A stretch of 64,000 nt of DNA, from the NCBI RefSeq assembly GCF_033101155.1, contig NZ_JAWMPX010000004.1, positions 62,001 through 126,000 on the forward strand, in the 5' to 3' direction. The translations under genes and the position numbers were made by a program. Origin of the DNA: Tropicimonas sp033101155 (lineage in GTDB: Bacteria; Pseudomonadota; Alphaproteobacteria; Rhodobacterales; Rhodobacteraceae). The notes under the pieces were generated by a model, which saw only the letters and a program-made list of their open reading frames with translations, ran no database searches and had not been told where the DNA came from. Positions 15,490-23,979 of this stretch are shown here, in pieces; within the stretch, counting starts at the first letter, position 1, and every line of letters starts with the position of its first letter.

Positions 15490-17376
15490 ATGAACAGGAT
15501 GCTTGCGGAAACCTGGTTGGGCCCGAAGGGTGGGCTCGTGCGACTGGTCGCCTTCGTCCTCGGGACCTACCACTTGCTGGTCGTCTCCGGGCTGCTGACG
15601 GTCTCGACCATGCCGATGCGGCTGACCCATGTCCTGCTTGCCTTCTGTCTGCTCTTTGCCACGCGCCCGCTGCTGGAGGGGATGGCCGGCAACCGCCTCA
15701 ACAAGATGATCTCCGCCGCGCTGATCCTCGCCACGATCGGCGCCAGCGCCTGGATGCTGACCCGCTGGAAGCCCATCGCCTTCAGCGGCGGCATGACCGA
15801 ACCGGGCGACTATTTCGCGGGTCTGATCATCATCGCGCTGGTCTTCGAGGCGGCGCGACGAGCCGTCGGAACGATCCTCGCCTGTATCGCGCTGCTCTTC
15901 TTCCTCTACCCGTTCCTCAGCCCCTATCTTCCCGGTGTGCTGAACGGCCGGGGGTACAGCCTTGAACGGATCGTGCTCTTCCTGACGACGGACACCGCCG
16001 GCGTCTACGGCATCCCGATCGGCGTGGCTGCGACCTATATCATCACCTTCACAATCTTCGGAGCGCTGTTGTCCCGCTTTGGTGCGGGCGACTTCTTCTT
16101 CGAGATTTCCGTACGGCTCACCCGTGGCCTGCGCGCGGCCAGCGCCAAATCCGCCGTGCTCTTCTCGACCCTGATCGGCATGGTCTCGGGCTCTGCGGCC
16201 GGAAATGTCGCCGTCACCGGCACCGTCACCATCCCGGTCATGAAACGCGATGGCTACGCGCCGCACCAGGCCGGCGCCATCGAGGCCGTCGCTTCGACCG
16301 GTGGGCAGCTCATGCCCCCGGTCATGGGCGCTGCCGCCTTCATCATGGCCGAGATCGTCGGCGTGCCCTACACGAAGGTTATGCTGACAGCGCTCCTGCC
16401 CGCGCTCCTCTTCTTCGGCTCTGCCTTCATCGTGGTCCACCTCCAGGGGGTCAAGAACGGTATCGAGCCCAAAACCGAGGATAGAAGCGACCCGCGCACA
16501 ATGGCCCGTGTCCTGCTTGACGGGTTGCCCTTCATCGGCGCTTTCGCGACGCTGATCACGCTCATGCTGGTGGGATATTCCCCCTTCAAGGCCTCACTCT
16601 GGGGCATGGTCGCGCTGCTGGGTGTCGACCTGCTCGTGAAGCGCCGCGTCGATCGGGAGTGGCTGGGCAAGATCACCGGCGGGATCACCGATGGCGGCCT
16701 CGGGGTAATCACCATTTCCGCCGCCTGCGCCGCCGCCGGCATCATTGCGGGCACGCTCGGGATCACCGGGCTCGGCTCCAAGATCGCTATCCTCATCGAC
16801 GCCGCGTCCCATGGCAGCCTTCTGCTGGCGCTGCTCTTCACCATGGTCACTTCGATCATCCTCGGCATGGGGCTGCCGACGACGGCGGCCTACCTGATCC
16901 TCGCGACCGTCGTCGCGCCCGCCCTCGTGAAGATGGGCGTGCCGGCGCTGACGGCGCATTTCTTCGTCTTCTATTACGGCTGCATCTCGACCATCACGCC
17001 GCCGGTGGCGCTGGCCGCCTATGTTGCCGGCGGCATCGCCGGGGCAAATATCAACAAGGTCGGCTGGACCGCTGCGGCCTATGCGACCACGAGCTTCGTG
17101 CTGCCCTTCGCTTTCTGTTTCGCGCCCGGGCTGCTGCTTCAGGGCAGCGCCGTCGAGAACATCCTGGCGGTGTTCACCAGCGCGGCGGGCATCTTCGCCA
17201 TCGCCGTCGGGGTTGTCGGCTGCCTGCGCGCCCGGCTCGACCCGCTGCATCGCCTCGTCGCTCTGATCGCCGGGCTGTGCTTGTTGTTCCAGGGGCTCGC
17301 GAGCGGCCTCATCGGCGCCCTTCTGCTGGCCGGGCTGATGCTCCATGGCCGGATGACGGCGCCCAGACCCACCTGA
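15490..17376 (+). CDS. TRAP transporter fused permease (DctQM type), system 2
   Basis: About 628 residues from the ATG at 15490; an ATG at 15499 is also plausible, and the ATG at 15433 is disfavoured because it lies inside a strong hairpin. The N-terminal 190 residues with about four or five membrane segments correspond to DctQ, and the rest to DctM with the family signatures GMVSGSAAGNVAVTGTVTIP and GLPTTAAYLILATVVAPALV. Fused permeases are the usual partners of TAXI receptors. A hydrophobic C-terminal extension (two further segments) follows the DctM core. The cupin gene starts 18 bases downstream. Confidence 0.9.
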   Translation: MNRMLAETWLGPKGGLVRLVAFVLGTYHLLVVSGLLTVSTMPMRLTHVLLAFCLLFATRPLLEGMAGNRLNKMISAALILATIGASAWMLTRWKPIAFSGGMTEPGDYFAGLIIIALVFEAARRAVGTILACIALLFFLYPFLSPYLPGVLNGRGYSLERIVLFLTTDTAGVYGIPIGVAATYIITFTIFGALLSRFGAGDFFFEISVRLTRGLRAASAKSAVLFSTLIGMVSGSAAGNVAVTGTVTIPVMKRDGYAPHQAGAIEAVASTGGQLMPPVMGAAAFIMAEIVGVPYTKVMLTALLPALLFFGSAFIVVHLQGVKNGIEPKTEDRSDPRTMARVLLDGLPFIGAFATLITLMLVGYSPFKASLWGMVALLGVDLLVKRRVDREWLGKITGGITDGGLGVITISAACAAAGIIAGTLGITGLGSKIAILIDAASHGSLLLALLFTMVTSIILGMGLPTTAAYLILATVVAPALVKMGVPALTAHFFVFYYGCISTITPPVALAAYVAGGIAGANINKVGWTAAAYATTSFVLPFAFCFAPGLLLQGSAVENILAVFTSAAGIFAIAVGVVGCLRARLDPLHRLVALIAGLCLLFQGLASGLIGALLLAGLMLHGRMTAPRPT

Positions 17377-17394
17377 CACTCAAAGGAGACCCCT

Positions 17395-17976
17395 ATGCAC
17401 CGCGAATTCCGTAGGGTCGTGACCGGCCATGACGCGACCGGCAAGGCCATCATCGAATCCGACAAGACCGCCTTTCACTATCTCGAACGCCCCAACCGTC
17501 CCGGCGTCCGGCTGACCAATTTCTGGCTCTCCGGGGAGACACCCGCCGAATATGACGGCGCGACGGAGACCTGCGAAGGCCCCTTCATCCTGCACCCGCC
17601 TGCGAATGGCAGCGTTTTCCGCTGCGTCGAGTTCCTGCCGGAAGATCGGGAGGTGCTGGCGACGCTGGACGGACAGGCTGCCTTTGCCGAGATGGGCGCC
17701 GGGGCCAATATCGTCGAGGACGCGCGTCACCCCTTCATGCACCGGACGGATTCGCTCGACTACGCGGTGGTCCTGTCCGGCGAGATCATGATGCTGATGG
17801 ATGACGAAGCGGATGACGTGCATCTGAAGGCGGGCGACGTCATCGTGCAGCGCGGGACCAACCACGCCTGGTCGAACCGCTTCTCCGAGCCCTGCGTAAT
17901 AGCTTTCATCCTGATCGACGGCGTTACCCGATCCGACGCGCCGGAACCGCACCGCAAGGGCATCCCCCAGCGCTAG
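17395..17976 (+). CDS. cupin-domain protein (second of two)
   Basis: 193 residues. The cupin barrel is in the C-terminal half: HRTDSLDYAVVLSGEIMMLMDDE at about 117-139, then LKAGDVIVQRGTNHAWSNRF at about 143-162 with the motif-2 His. Homologous proteins occur in clusters for aromatic and dicarboxylic acid degradation, usually without a proven reaction. The start follows AAAGGAGACCCCT. It sits between the fused TRAP permease and malonyl-CoA decarboxylase in one direction, so it probably acts on or binds the same substrate or a derivative. It is not closely similar to the cupin at 12294. Confidence 0.85.
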   Translation: MHREFRRVVTGHDATGKAIIESDKTAFHYLERPNRPGVRLTNFWLSGETPAEYDGATETCEGPFILHPPANGSVFRCVEFLPEDREVLATLDGQAAFAEMGAGANIVEDARHPFMHRTDSLDYAVVLSGEIMMLMDDEADDVHLKAGDVIVQRGTNHAWSNRFSEPCVIAFILIDGVTRSDAPEPHRKGIPQR

Positions 17977-18034
17977 CTTCCGCGCGCACGGCCAGCCCCA
18001 AAACGAAGAAACTTCCCAAGGCCGGAGACGTGCC

Positions 18035-19291
18035 ATGACCCTTCTCGCCGATCTTCTCTCGACCGTTTTCGACCGGCGCTATCGCCGCGACTCCGTCACA
18101 CCATTTGACGGAAGACCCCTCGCGGAGTTGACCGATGCCCTGGTCGGAACCGAAGGCGAGATTTCGGGGCTTGCTCTGGCCGACGAGATCCTGACCCGGT
18201 TCGAGGCCCTTGGAGATGCCGAGAAGCTCGCTTTCCTTGGGGATATCGCGACCCGGATGAACATTGATCCGGAGCGGGTGCGCAGTTGCCTGGAGAACTA
18301 TGAGCGCAGCCCGTCGCGCGCGAGCTACCGGGCTTTCGCGACCGCAGCCGAACCGGCCCGCCAGGAGCTGGTGCGACGCCTGAATCGCAAACCGGGCGCC
18401 ACGGCGGCGCTCGTGCGGATGCGCGCCGACCTGATCCGGCTGGGCGGGAACAACCCCGAATTGCAGGCGCTCGATCTCGATTTCCGCCATCTCTTCGCGT
18501 CCTGGTTCAATCGCGGCTTTCTCGTGCTGCGCCCGATCAACTGGGAAAGCCCGGCCCACATCCTCGACCGGATCATCGCCTATGAGGCGGTCCATGCCAT
18601 TCACAGCTGGGACGACCTGCGCCGCCGACTCGAACCTGACGACCGGCGTTGTTTTGCCTTCTTCCACCCGGCCATGCCGGACGAGCCGTTGATCTTCGTC
18701 GAGGTGGCACTCACCCGCGGCATCCCGGGCTCGGTGCAGGGGCTCCTGACGGAGGAGCGCGAGGCGCTGGCCGGGCAGGACGCCGATACGGCCGTCTTCT
18801 ACTCGATCTCGAACTGCCAGGCCGGACTGGCCGGGATCTCCTTCGGCAACTCGCTCATCAAGCAGGTCGCCGCCGATCTCGCGACCGAGTTTCCCGGGTT
18901 GAAGACCTTCGTAACCTTGTCGCCGATCCCCGGCCTGACCCGCTGGCTCGACAGCAATGACATCCCCTGGGAGGACGCGTCCCCCGAGCGGATGCAGGCC
19001 CTGGCCGCGCATTACCTGCTGAACGCCCGAACCAGCCGCGGCCTGCCCCGGGATCCCGTTGCCCGGTTCCATCTCGGCAACGGCGCCATCATCCACGCCG
19101 TTCACGCCGAAGCCGACATTTCGACCAAGGGTTTCGCCCAGTCCGGCGGCGCGATGGTGAACTACCTCTACGACCTGAAACAGGCTGCCCAGAATCACGA
19201 ACGCTTCGTCAGCACATCCGAAGTCGTCGCGACATCGAAGGTCCGATCGCTGGCGACGACGGTGACACCGGTATCGTCAGCTGAGAGCTAA
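18035..19291 (+). CDS. malonyl-CoA decarboxylase
   Basis: 418 residues, the size of bacterial malonyl-CoA decarboxylases (MatA/MCD), which convert malonyl-CoA to acetyl-CoA and CO2. The N-terminal helical domain covers about 1-150 and the acetyltransferase-like catalytic domain the rest. Ser296 in TLSPIPG and His346 in FHLGNGA match the catalytic Ser and His of the family. The gene ends the TAXI transcription unit, suggesting that imported carboxylates are converted to malonyl-CoA. No malonyl-CoA synthetase (matB), malonate CoA-transferase or GntR regulator is in the window, so the source of malonyl-CoA is unknown. The enzyme could also simply control malonyl-CoA levels. The start follows CGGAGACGTGCC. 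Confidence 0.93.
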   Translation: MTLLADLLSTVFDRRYRRDSVTPFDGRPLAELTDALVGTEGEISGLALADEILTRFEALGDAEKLAFLGDIATRMNIDPERVRSCLENYERSPSRASYRAFATAAEPARQELVRRLNRKPGATAALVRMRADLIRLGGNNPELQALDLDFRHLFASWFNRGFLVLRPINWESPAHILDRIIAYEAVHAIHSWDDLRRRLEPDDRRCFAFFHPAMPDEPLIFVEVALTRGIPGSVQGLLTEEREALAGQDADTAVFYSISNCQAGLAGISFGNSLIKQVAADLATEFPGLKTFVTLSPIPGLTRWLDSNDIPWEDASPERMQALAAHYLLNARTSRGLPRDPVARFHLGNGAIIHAVHAEADISTKGFAQSGGAMVNYLYDLKQAAQNHERFVSTSEVVATSKVRSLATTVTPVSSAES

Positions 19292-19352
19292 CGGCCGAGA
19301 CGCGGCAGCTGGCACGGCATTCCGGGCGCGCTGGATCCATCAGGCACTTTGA

Positions 19353-19386
19353 AAAAAGGACCGGGCCACCTCGCAGGTGGCCCGGC
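19353..19386 (-). terminator. intrinsic terminator of the third TRAP operon
   Basis: On the minus strand an 11-bp stem (CCGGGCCACCT with AGGTGGCCCGG, three-base loop) is followed by TCCTTTTTTC. It lies 24 bases past the large-permease stop at 19410. The stem is symmetrical, so it may also limit read-through from the malonyl-CoA decarboxylase side. Confidence 0.85.
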
Positions 19387-19409
19387 CCCATTGATTTCCA
19401 ATACCGCGT

Positions 19410-20684
19410 CTACTTCAACAGGTTCGGGAAGAAGAGGATGATCTCCGGCACCAGAGTCATCAGGACCAGCGACCCGAGAAGGGCGAAGAGGAAAGGCAGG
19501 GAGGCCCACATCACCTTCTCCAGCGGCACCTTGGTCACGGCGCTGGCCACGAAGAGGTCCAGCCCGACCGGCGGGGTGATGCAACCGATCGCAAGGTTCA
19601 CGACCATCAACACACCGAAGAAGAGCGGGTCGATGCCGAGTTGCAGCGCCACCGGCAGGAAGATCGGTGTCAGGATGACAACCGCCGCCGAGGCGTTGAT
19701 CAGGGTGCCGATCACCAGCAGCAAAACGTTCATCATCAGCAGGAAAACGATGGGTGAGTTGGTGAGCGAGACCACATAAGCCGCAATATGGTGCGGGATC
19801 TCGAGATTGGTCAGCATCCAGCCGAAGACCTTCGCCGCGCCGACGATGAACATGATCAGCGTGGTGCCGATCACCGCCTTGAAGATGATCTTCGGGAAAT
19901 CCTTCAACTTGAGCTCGCGATAGATGAAGAGCCCCACAGCGATGCCATAGACGGCAGCGACGGCCGCAGCTTCGGTCGGCGTGAAGACACCGCCATAGAT
20001 GCCACCAATGATGATCACCGGGGTCATGAGCGCGAAGAAGCTGTCGCCGAAAGCCTTGATGGCGGCAACGAGGGAGAACTTGCCTTCCGCCGGGATGCCT
20101 TCACGCATCGCGGTGAACCAGCTCACGATGCACATGACGACACCCATCAGGATGCCCGGCGCGAAGCCGGCGACGAAGAGGTCGCTGATCGATTGACCGG
20201 CAATGACGCCGTAGACAACGAGCGTGATCGAGGGCGGGATGACGATGCCAACCGTGCCGCCAGCCGCGACGACGCCGGTGGCGAATTCGCGGCGATAGCC
20301 CTTGCGTTCCATCTCGTCGACCATGGTCGTGCCGATGGCGGCGGTCGTGGCGGCCGAGGAGCCGGAGATTGCGGCAAAGAACATGCCTGCGACGCAAACC
20401 ACCTGCGCGAGACCGCCCCGGAAGGAGCCGACCAGCGCCTGTGCGAAGCTCACAAGCCGTTTGGTGACGCCGCCTTCGGACATGAAGGCGCCGGCCAGCA
20501 TGAAGAACGGCACAGCCATGAAGGAGAAGGAATCGACGCCGGTATACATGATCTGCGGGATCAGGACCTGAGGCATCTCCATGAAGAAGAGCAGGATGAC
20601 CAACACGGCAAGACAGAGAGAGAAGGCGACCGGAACGCCGGCGAAGGCCATCACCAGGAAGGAGCCTATGAGAGCGAATTCCAT
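19410..20684 (-). CDS. TRAP transporter large permease (DctM family), system 3
   Basis: 424 residues, about 12 membrane segments. Family features include GMFFAAISGSSAATTAAIGTTM and AAGGTVGIVIPPSITLVVYG, and the C-terminal TPPVGLDLFVASAVTKVPLE. The ATG at 20684 (MEFALIGSFL) was chosen because it lies four bases after the DctQ stop and has GGAGGAATGACCC upstream. The last gene of the dctP-dctQ-dctM unit running leftward, it ends just before a strong terminator and is convergent with malonyl-CoA decarboxylase. Confidence 0.93.
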   Translation of the reverse strand: MEFALIGSFLVMAFAGVPVAFSLCLAVLVILLFFMEMPQVLIPQIMYTGVDSFSFMAVPFFMLAGAFMSEGGVTKRLVSFAQALVGSFRGGLAQVVCVAGMFFAAISGSSAATTAAIGTTMVDEMERKGYRREFATGVVAAGGTVGIVIPPSITLVVYGVIAGQSISDLFVAGFAPGILMGVVMCIVSWFTAMREGIPAEGKFSLVAAIKAFGDSFFALMTPVIIIGGIYGGVFTPTEAAAVAAVYGIAVGLFIYRELKLKDFPKIIFKAVIGTTLIMFIVGAAKVFGWMLTNLEIPHHIAAYVVSLTNSPIVFLLMMNVLLLVIGTLINASAAVVILTPIFLPVALQLGIDPLFFGVLMVVNLAIGCITPPVGLDLFVASAVTKVPLEKVMWASLPFLFALLGSLVLMTLVPEIILFFPNLLK

Positions 20685-20688
20685 TGGG

Positions 20689-21234
20689 TCATTCCTCCGG
20701 GTTGATGGGGGTTGAGCGGGCGTGGATGTGATCGACAAGCCCGGCCGAGCCGGAGCTCATATAGACCCGCGCATCGCCGAAGATCCGCAACGTGTCCCGC
20801 GTCAGGTAGAGCGCCATCAGCAAGCCGCTGACGGGCAGTGCGGCGTAGATCCAGCTCACCGATATGCCGAGCGCCGGCGTTGTCTGGAAGGACATGGCGG
20901 TCACCATCTTGCCGCCCTGAAAAATCAGCAGGTAGATGAAAACATAGCTGAGAAGGTTGATGACGCTTTCCAGGATCAGTCCGGCCAGCTTGCCGGAGAG
21001 CGCGTCGGGCAGGAAACGAACGGCGAGGTGGCCGGTTTCGCCCATGATCAGGGCAGAGCCGAGGAAGACGACCCAGACGAAAAGAAAGCGCGCGACCTCC
21101 TCGGACCAGTCGAAGGTGAACCCGAAGACGTAGCGGGTGACCACCTGCAGGAAGATGAGGGCCAGCATCGTGGCCATGGCTGCGACCGATAGCCAGTAAA
21201 GCGATGTTCGCAGCCCGGTGAAGAGGGTGTTCAT
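20689..21234 (-). CDS. TRAP transporter small permease (DctQ family), system 3
   Basis: 181 residues with four hydrophobic segments. WSEEVARFLFVWVVFLGSA is the typical DctQ segment after the first loop. The ATG at 21234 (MNTLFTGLRTSL) is preferred over a longer frame whose first 20 residues look non-coding. The upstream gap to dctP contains a 12-bp hairpin. It is followed by dctM after four bases. Confidence 0.9.
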   Translation of the reverse strand: MNTLFTGLRTSLYWLSVAAMATMLALIFLQVVTRYVFGFTFDWSEEVARFLFVWVVFLGSALIMGETGHLAVRFLPDALSGKLAGLILESVINLLSYVFIYLLIFQGGKMVTAMSFQTTPALGISVSWIYAALPVSGLLMALYLTRDTLRIFGDARVYMSSGSAGLVDHIHARSTPINPEE

Positions 21235-21269
21235 GGGGATGTTCCGCGGCGAGAGTGGGAAGGTATGGG

Positions 21270-21301
21270 GATCCGGGCGGCGGGGAGGTGCCACCCGGAT
21301 C
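21270..21301 (-). promoter_or_regulatory. intercistronic hairpin between dctP and dctQ, system 3
   Basis: On the transcribed strand GATCCGGGTGGC pairs with GCCGCCCGGATC (12 pairs, one G-U wobble) around an eight-base loop, 20 bases after the dctP stop. No T run follows, so partial attenuation or protection of the dctP mRNA 3' end is more likely than complete termination. Confidence 0.6.
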
Positions 21302-21321
21302 TCGGATCGAAGACCGAGCTA

Positions 21322-22302
21322 TTAGTTGCTCTTCAGGGCCGCGATCTTTTCGAGATTGTCCGGGCCAACCATCTTGGCGAATTTCTCGTGGACCGGCTGC
21401 ACGGCTTCGGCGAAGGCTTCACGGTCGACCTCGGTGATCTCCATCTGGCCGGTTTCGCGGATCTTCGCCCAGTATTCGTCATCCTTCTGGGTGGAGAGCT
21501 CACGCTGCCAGTCGACGGCCTCTTTCGCGGCCTGGCTCACGATGGCCTGCTGCTCTTCTGTCATCCGGTTCCAGGACACCATCGAGATCAACACAGGCTC
21601 GGGCGAATAGGCATGGGCGGTCAGAGAGGCATAGGGCTGGACCTCGAAGAAACGCTTGGTGAAGATATGGGCGGACGGGTTTTCCTGCCCATCAACCGTG
21701 TGCTGCTGCAGCGCGGTATAGAGCTCGGCGAAGGCCATCGGCGTTGCGCTGGCGCCGAGCGCGTTGATCGTCTCGACATAGATCTTGTTGTTCATGACCC
21801 GGATCTTCAGCCCTTCCATATCGGCGGGCGTGGCGATCGCGTGGTCGGAATTGGTCATGTGGCGGATGCCGTTCTCCATGTAGCCCAGCAGCTTGATGCC
21901 GCGCTTCTCGAGATTGGCGCCCATTTCCACCCCAACAGTGTCGAGCGAGGCATAGGCATGGGCGCGGTCCTCGAAGAGGAAGGGCAGGTCGAAGATGGAG
22001 ATTTCGGGCAGGAACTGGCCGAGAACGGCGGTGCCGGTCAGCGCCATGTCGACGGACCCGAAGACGAGGCCCTCGATGAGCGATTTCTGGTCGCCCAGCT
22101 GCGAGGACGGGAAGACCTTGACCTCGATTGCGCCGTCGGAAAGCTCACCCACGCGTTGGGCGAAATACTCGGCGCCCTTGGCGTAGGGATGCTCGGATTC
22201 GGCGATATGGCCGAGCTTGAGGGTCACGTCCGCCGCGATGGCAGATGTCGCCAGGCCGCACGCGACCACCGCGCTCGCAAGCGCTGTCTTGAAGATTTTC
22301 AT
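21322..22302 (-). CDS. TRAP transporter substrate-binding protein (DctP family), system 3
   Basis: 326 residues with a signal peptide (MKIFKTALASAVVACGLATSAIA, cleavage near 23). The mature chain starts ADVTLKLGHIAESEHPYAKG, a classical DctP opening, and MEGLKIRVMNNKIYVETINALGASATPMAFAELYTALQQ region carries the carboxylate-binding Arg (IRVM) and the conserved VDGQENP motif. These features are those of C4-dicarboxylate-type receptors such as DctP, closer to the well-studied group than system 1. The start follows GGAGGCATCC. First gene of the leftward TRAP operon. Confidence 0.93.
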   Translation of the reverse strand: MKIFKTALASAVVACGLATSAIAADVTLKLGHIAESEHPYAKGAEYFAQRVGELSDGAIEVKVFPSSQLGDQKSLIEGLVFGSVDMALTGTAVLGQFLPEISIFDLPFLFEDRAHAYASLDTVGVEMGANLEKRGIKLLGYMENGIRHMTNSDHAIATPADMEGLKIRVMNNKIYVETINALGASATPMAFAELYTALQQHTVDGQENPSAHIFTKRFFEVQPYASLTAHAYSPEPVLISMVSWNRMTEEQQAIVSQAAKEAVDWQRELSTQKDDEYWAKIRETGQMEITEVDREAFAEAVQPVHEKFAKMVGPDNLEKIAALKSN

Positions 22303-22706
22303 GGATGCCTCCAGGTTACTACCCCGACCCTCCTGTCGGGGATAGTTGCCGTCAGCCTACGCTGCCCTTCGGTCAATTCAACAATACGGGCATAAACGGA
22401 AAAACGGGTTTAAACCGCGTTCTGCTCATTCTGTTCACGCAGAACGTGGAGGAGGCGGAACACAGGATCACGGGTGCGACCGACGATGCGGCCTCGCGGG
22501 TCGCGGCGTCAGCGGCGGCCAATCGTGCGAGCACCGCTGCGGGAACATCGAGCCCGTCCGCGCTCCTTGTCAGCCTGCCGCGCTCTTTCTATATGCCTAT
22601 CCTTCGCAGCCATCCTCCATTCCTGCGGAAATGGTCATCCCGTGAAGGACTGGCGAAATCCGCGCAGATCCGCTAGAGCGCTATCTTGCGCCAGAGGATC
22701 CAGACC
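22303..22706. other. intergenic region between TRAP system 3 and era
   Basis: A 404-base divergent gap. It holds a 7-bp hairpin (CCCCGAC/GTCGGGG, 22322-22341) in the leader of dctP, a GGTTTAAACC palindrome near 22408, and no convincing gene. Promoters for both the TRAP operon and the era operon should lie here. In related genomes rnc usually precedes era; here it does not, so this gap is probably a rearrangement point. Confidence 0.5.
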
Positions 22707-23615
22707 ATGACCACACGCTGCGGCTTCGTTGCCCTTATCGGAGAGCCCAATGCGGGCAAGTCGACCCTGCTCAACCAGATGGTGGGAGCGAAGGTTTCGA
22801 TCGTGACCCACAAGGTCCAGACGACGCGGGCGCGTATTCGCGGCGTGGCGTTGGAGGGCGAGAGCCAGCTGGTCTTCGTCGACACGCCGGGCCTGTTCCA
22901 GCCGCGCCGGCGACTCGACCGGGCGATGGTTGCCGCCGCCTGGGGCGGCGCGGCCGATGCCGATCTCGTGGTGCTGCTGATCGAGGCGCATCGCGGGCTG
23001 ACGCCGGGCGTCCGGGCGATCCTCGACGCGCTCGGCGAGCGGACGGACGGGCAGCGCGTGGCGCTGGCAATCAACAAGATCGACCGTGTGAAATCGGATG
23101 TGCTGCTGACGCTGACGAAAGAGATGAACGAGGCCTATCCCTTCACCGAGACCTTCATGATCTCGGCCGAGAAGGGCTATGGCGTCGAGGATCTGCGGTC
23201 CTGGCTGGCAGCGGAAGTGCCCGAGGGGCCCTGGCATTACCCCGAGGACCAGATCGCCGACCTGCCGCTGCGGATGATCGCGGCAGAGATGACGCGGGAG
23301 AAACTGACCCTGCGCCTGCACCAGGAACTGCCTTACCAGCTCACGGTCGAGACCGAGAATTGGGAGGAACGCAAGGATGGCTCGGCGCGGGTCGACCAGA
23401 TGATCTATGTTGCCCGCGACGGACACAAGGGGATCATCCTCGGCAAGAAGGGCGAGACCATCAAGGCGATCTCGCAGGCGTCCCGCGCGGAGCTGGAGGA
23501 ATTCCTCGGCCGCAAGGTACACCTCTTCCTGCAGGTGAAAGTACGGCCGAACTGGCTTGAGGAAGCCGAGCGCTATTCAGAGATGGGTCTGAATTTCAAG
23601 GACGGCAATTCGTGA
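22707..23615 (+). CDS. era: GTPase Era
   Basis: 302 residues. The GTPase domain has GEPNAGKST at 12-20 (G1), the effector T40 region (QTTRARIRG), DTPG at 59-62 (G3) and NKID at 123-126 (G4). The C-terminal KH RNA-binding domain includes the ARDGHKGIILGKKGETIKAI segment. Era binds 16S rRNA near its 3' end and is needed for 30S assembly. The ATG at 22707 follows AGAGGATCC. The stop overlaps the start of the DUF1491 gene, and recO follows: a conserved alphaproteobacterial order, though rnc is missing upstream. Confidence 0.97.
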   Translation: MTTRCGFVALIGEPNAGKSTLLNQMVGAKVSIVTHKVQTTRARIRGVALEGESQLVFVDTPGLFQPRRRLDRAMVAAAWGGAADADLVVLLIEAHRGLTPGVRAILDALGERTDGQRVALAINKIDRVKSDVLLTLTKEMNEAYPFTETFMISAEKGYGVEDLRSWLAAEVPEGPWHYPEDQIADLPLRMIAAEMTREKLTLRLHQELPYQLTVETENWEERKDGSARVDQMIYVARDGHKGIILGKKGETIKAISQASRAELEEFLGRKVHLFLQVKVRPNWLEEAERYSEMGLNFKDGNS

Positions 23616-23938
23616 GCAGACTGGCCGCGGGTCTCTGGGTCCAGGCCTATCTGATGCGGCTCCAGATCGAGCTGATTCCGGCCTTCGTCGTCGCTCATGG
23701 CGATGACACGGCCGGCGCGATCCTCGTGAAGCTCAACCCGCTCGACGGCACGGCGCGGGTGTTCCAGCGGATCATGGCGATGGATGGCTCGCGCCCCTGG
23801 GACTTGTTGCGCGAGGGCGCCGAGGCCGATGTTGATGCCTTGATCGAACGGCAGCGCAGTTCAGACCCGGACCTCTGGGTGATCGAGGTCGAGAGCCGCT
23901 CCGGGCGGCACATGCTGGACGAACCGGGTCTGGAATGA
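23612..23938 (+). CDS. DUF1491 family protein
   Basis: 108 residues, whole-length match to DUF1491, a family seen in alphaproteobacteria between era and recO. It starts with GTG at 23612, overlapping the era stop by four bases. Recognisable parts are LWVQAYLMRLQ at the N terminus and DPDLWVIEVESRSGRHML at the C terminus. Soluble, no known motif. The function is unknown; the constant neighbourhood suggests a link to ribosome maturation or DNA repair. Confidence 0.88.
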   Translation: MSRLAAGLWVQAYLMRLQIELIPAFVVAHGDDTAGAILVKLNPLDGTARVFQRIMAMDGSRPWDLLREGAEADVDALIERQRSSDPDLWVIEVESRSGRHMLDEPGLE

Positions 23939-23979
23939 GACGCTGGGCCTCGTGATCAAACACGCGGAGGCGCTCCGGA

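Noticed and set aside
22406..22418. GGTTTAAACC palindrome upstream of TRAP system 3
   Set aside because: Only ten bases and self-complementary by composition; no second copy was found nearby.
22305..22676. 123-codon frame in the TRAP-era gap
   Set aside because: No ribosome site, low-complexity Ala/Ser content and no recognisable family.
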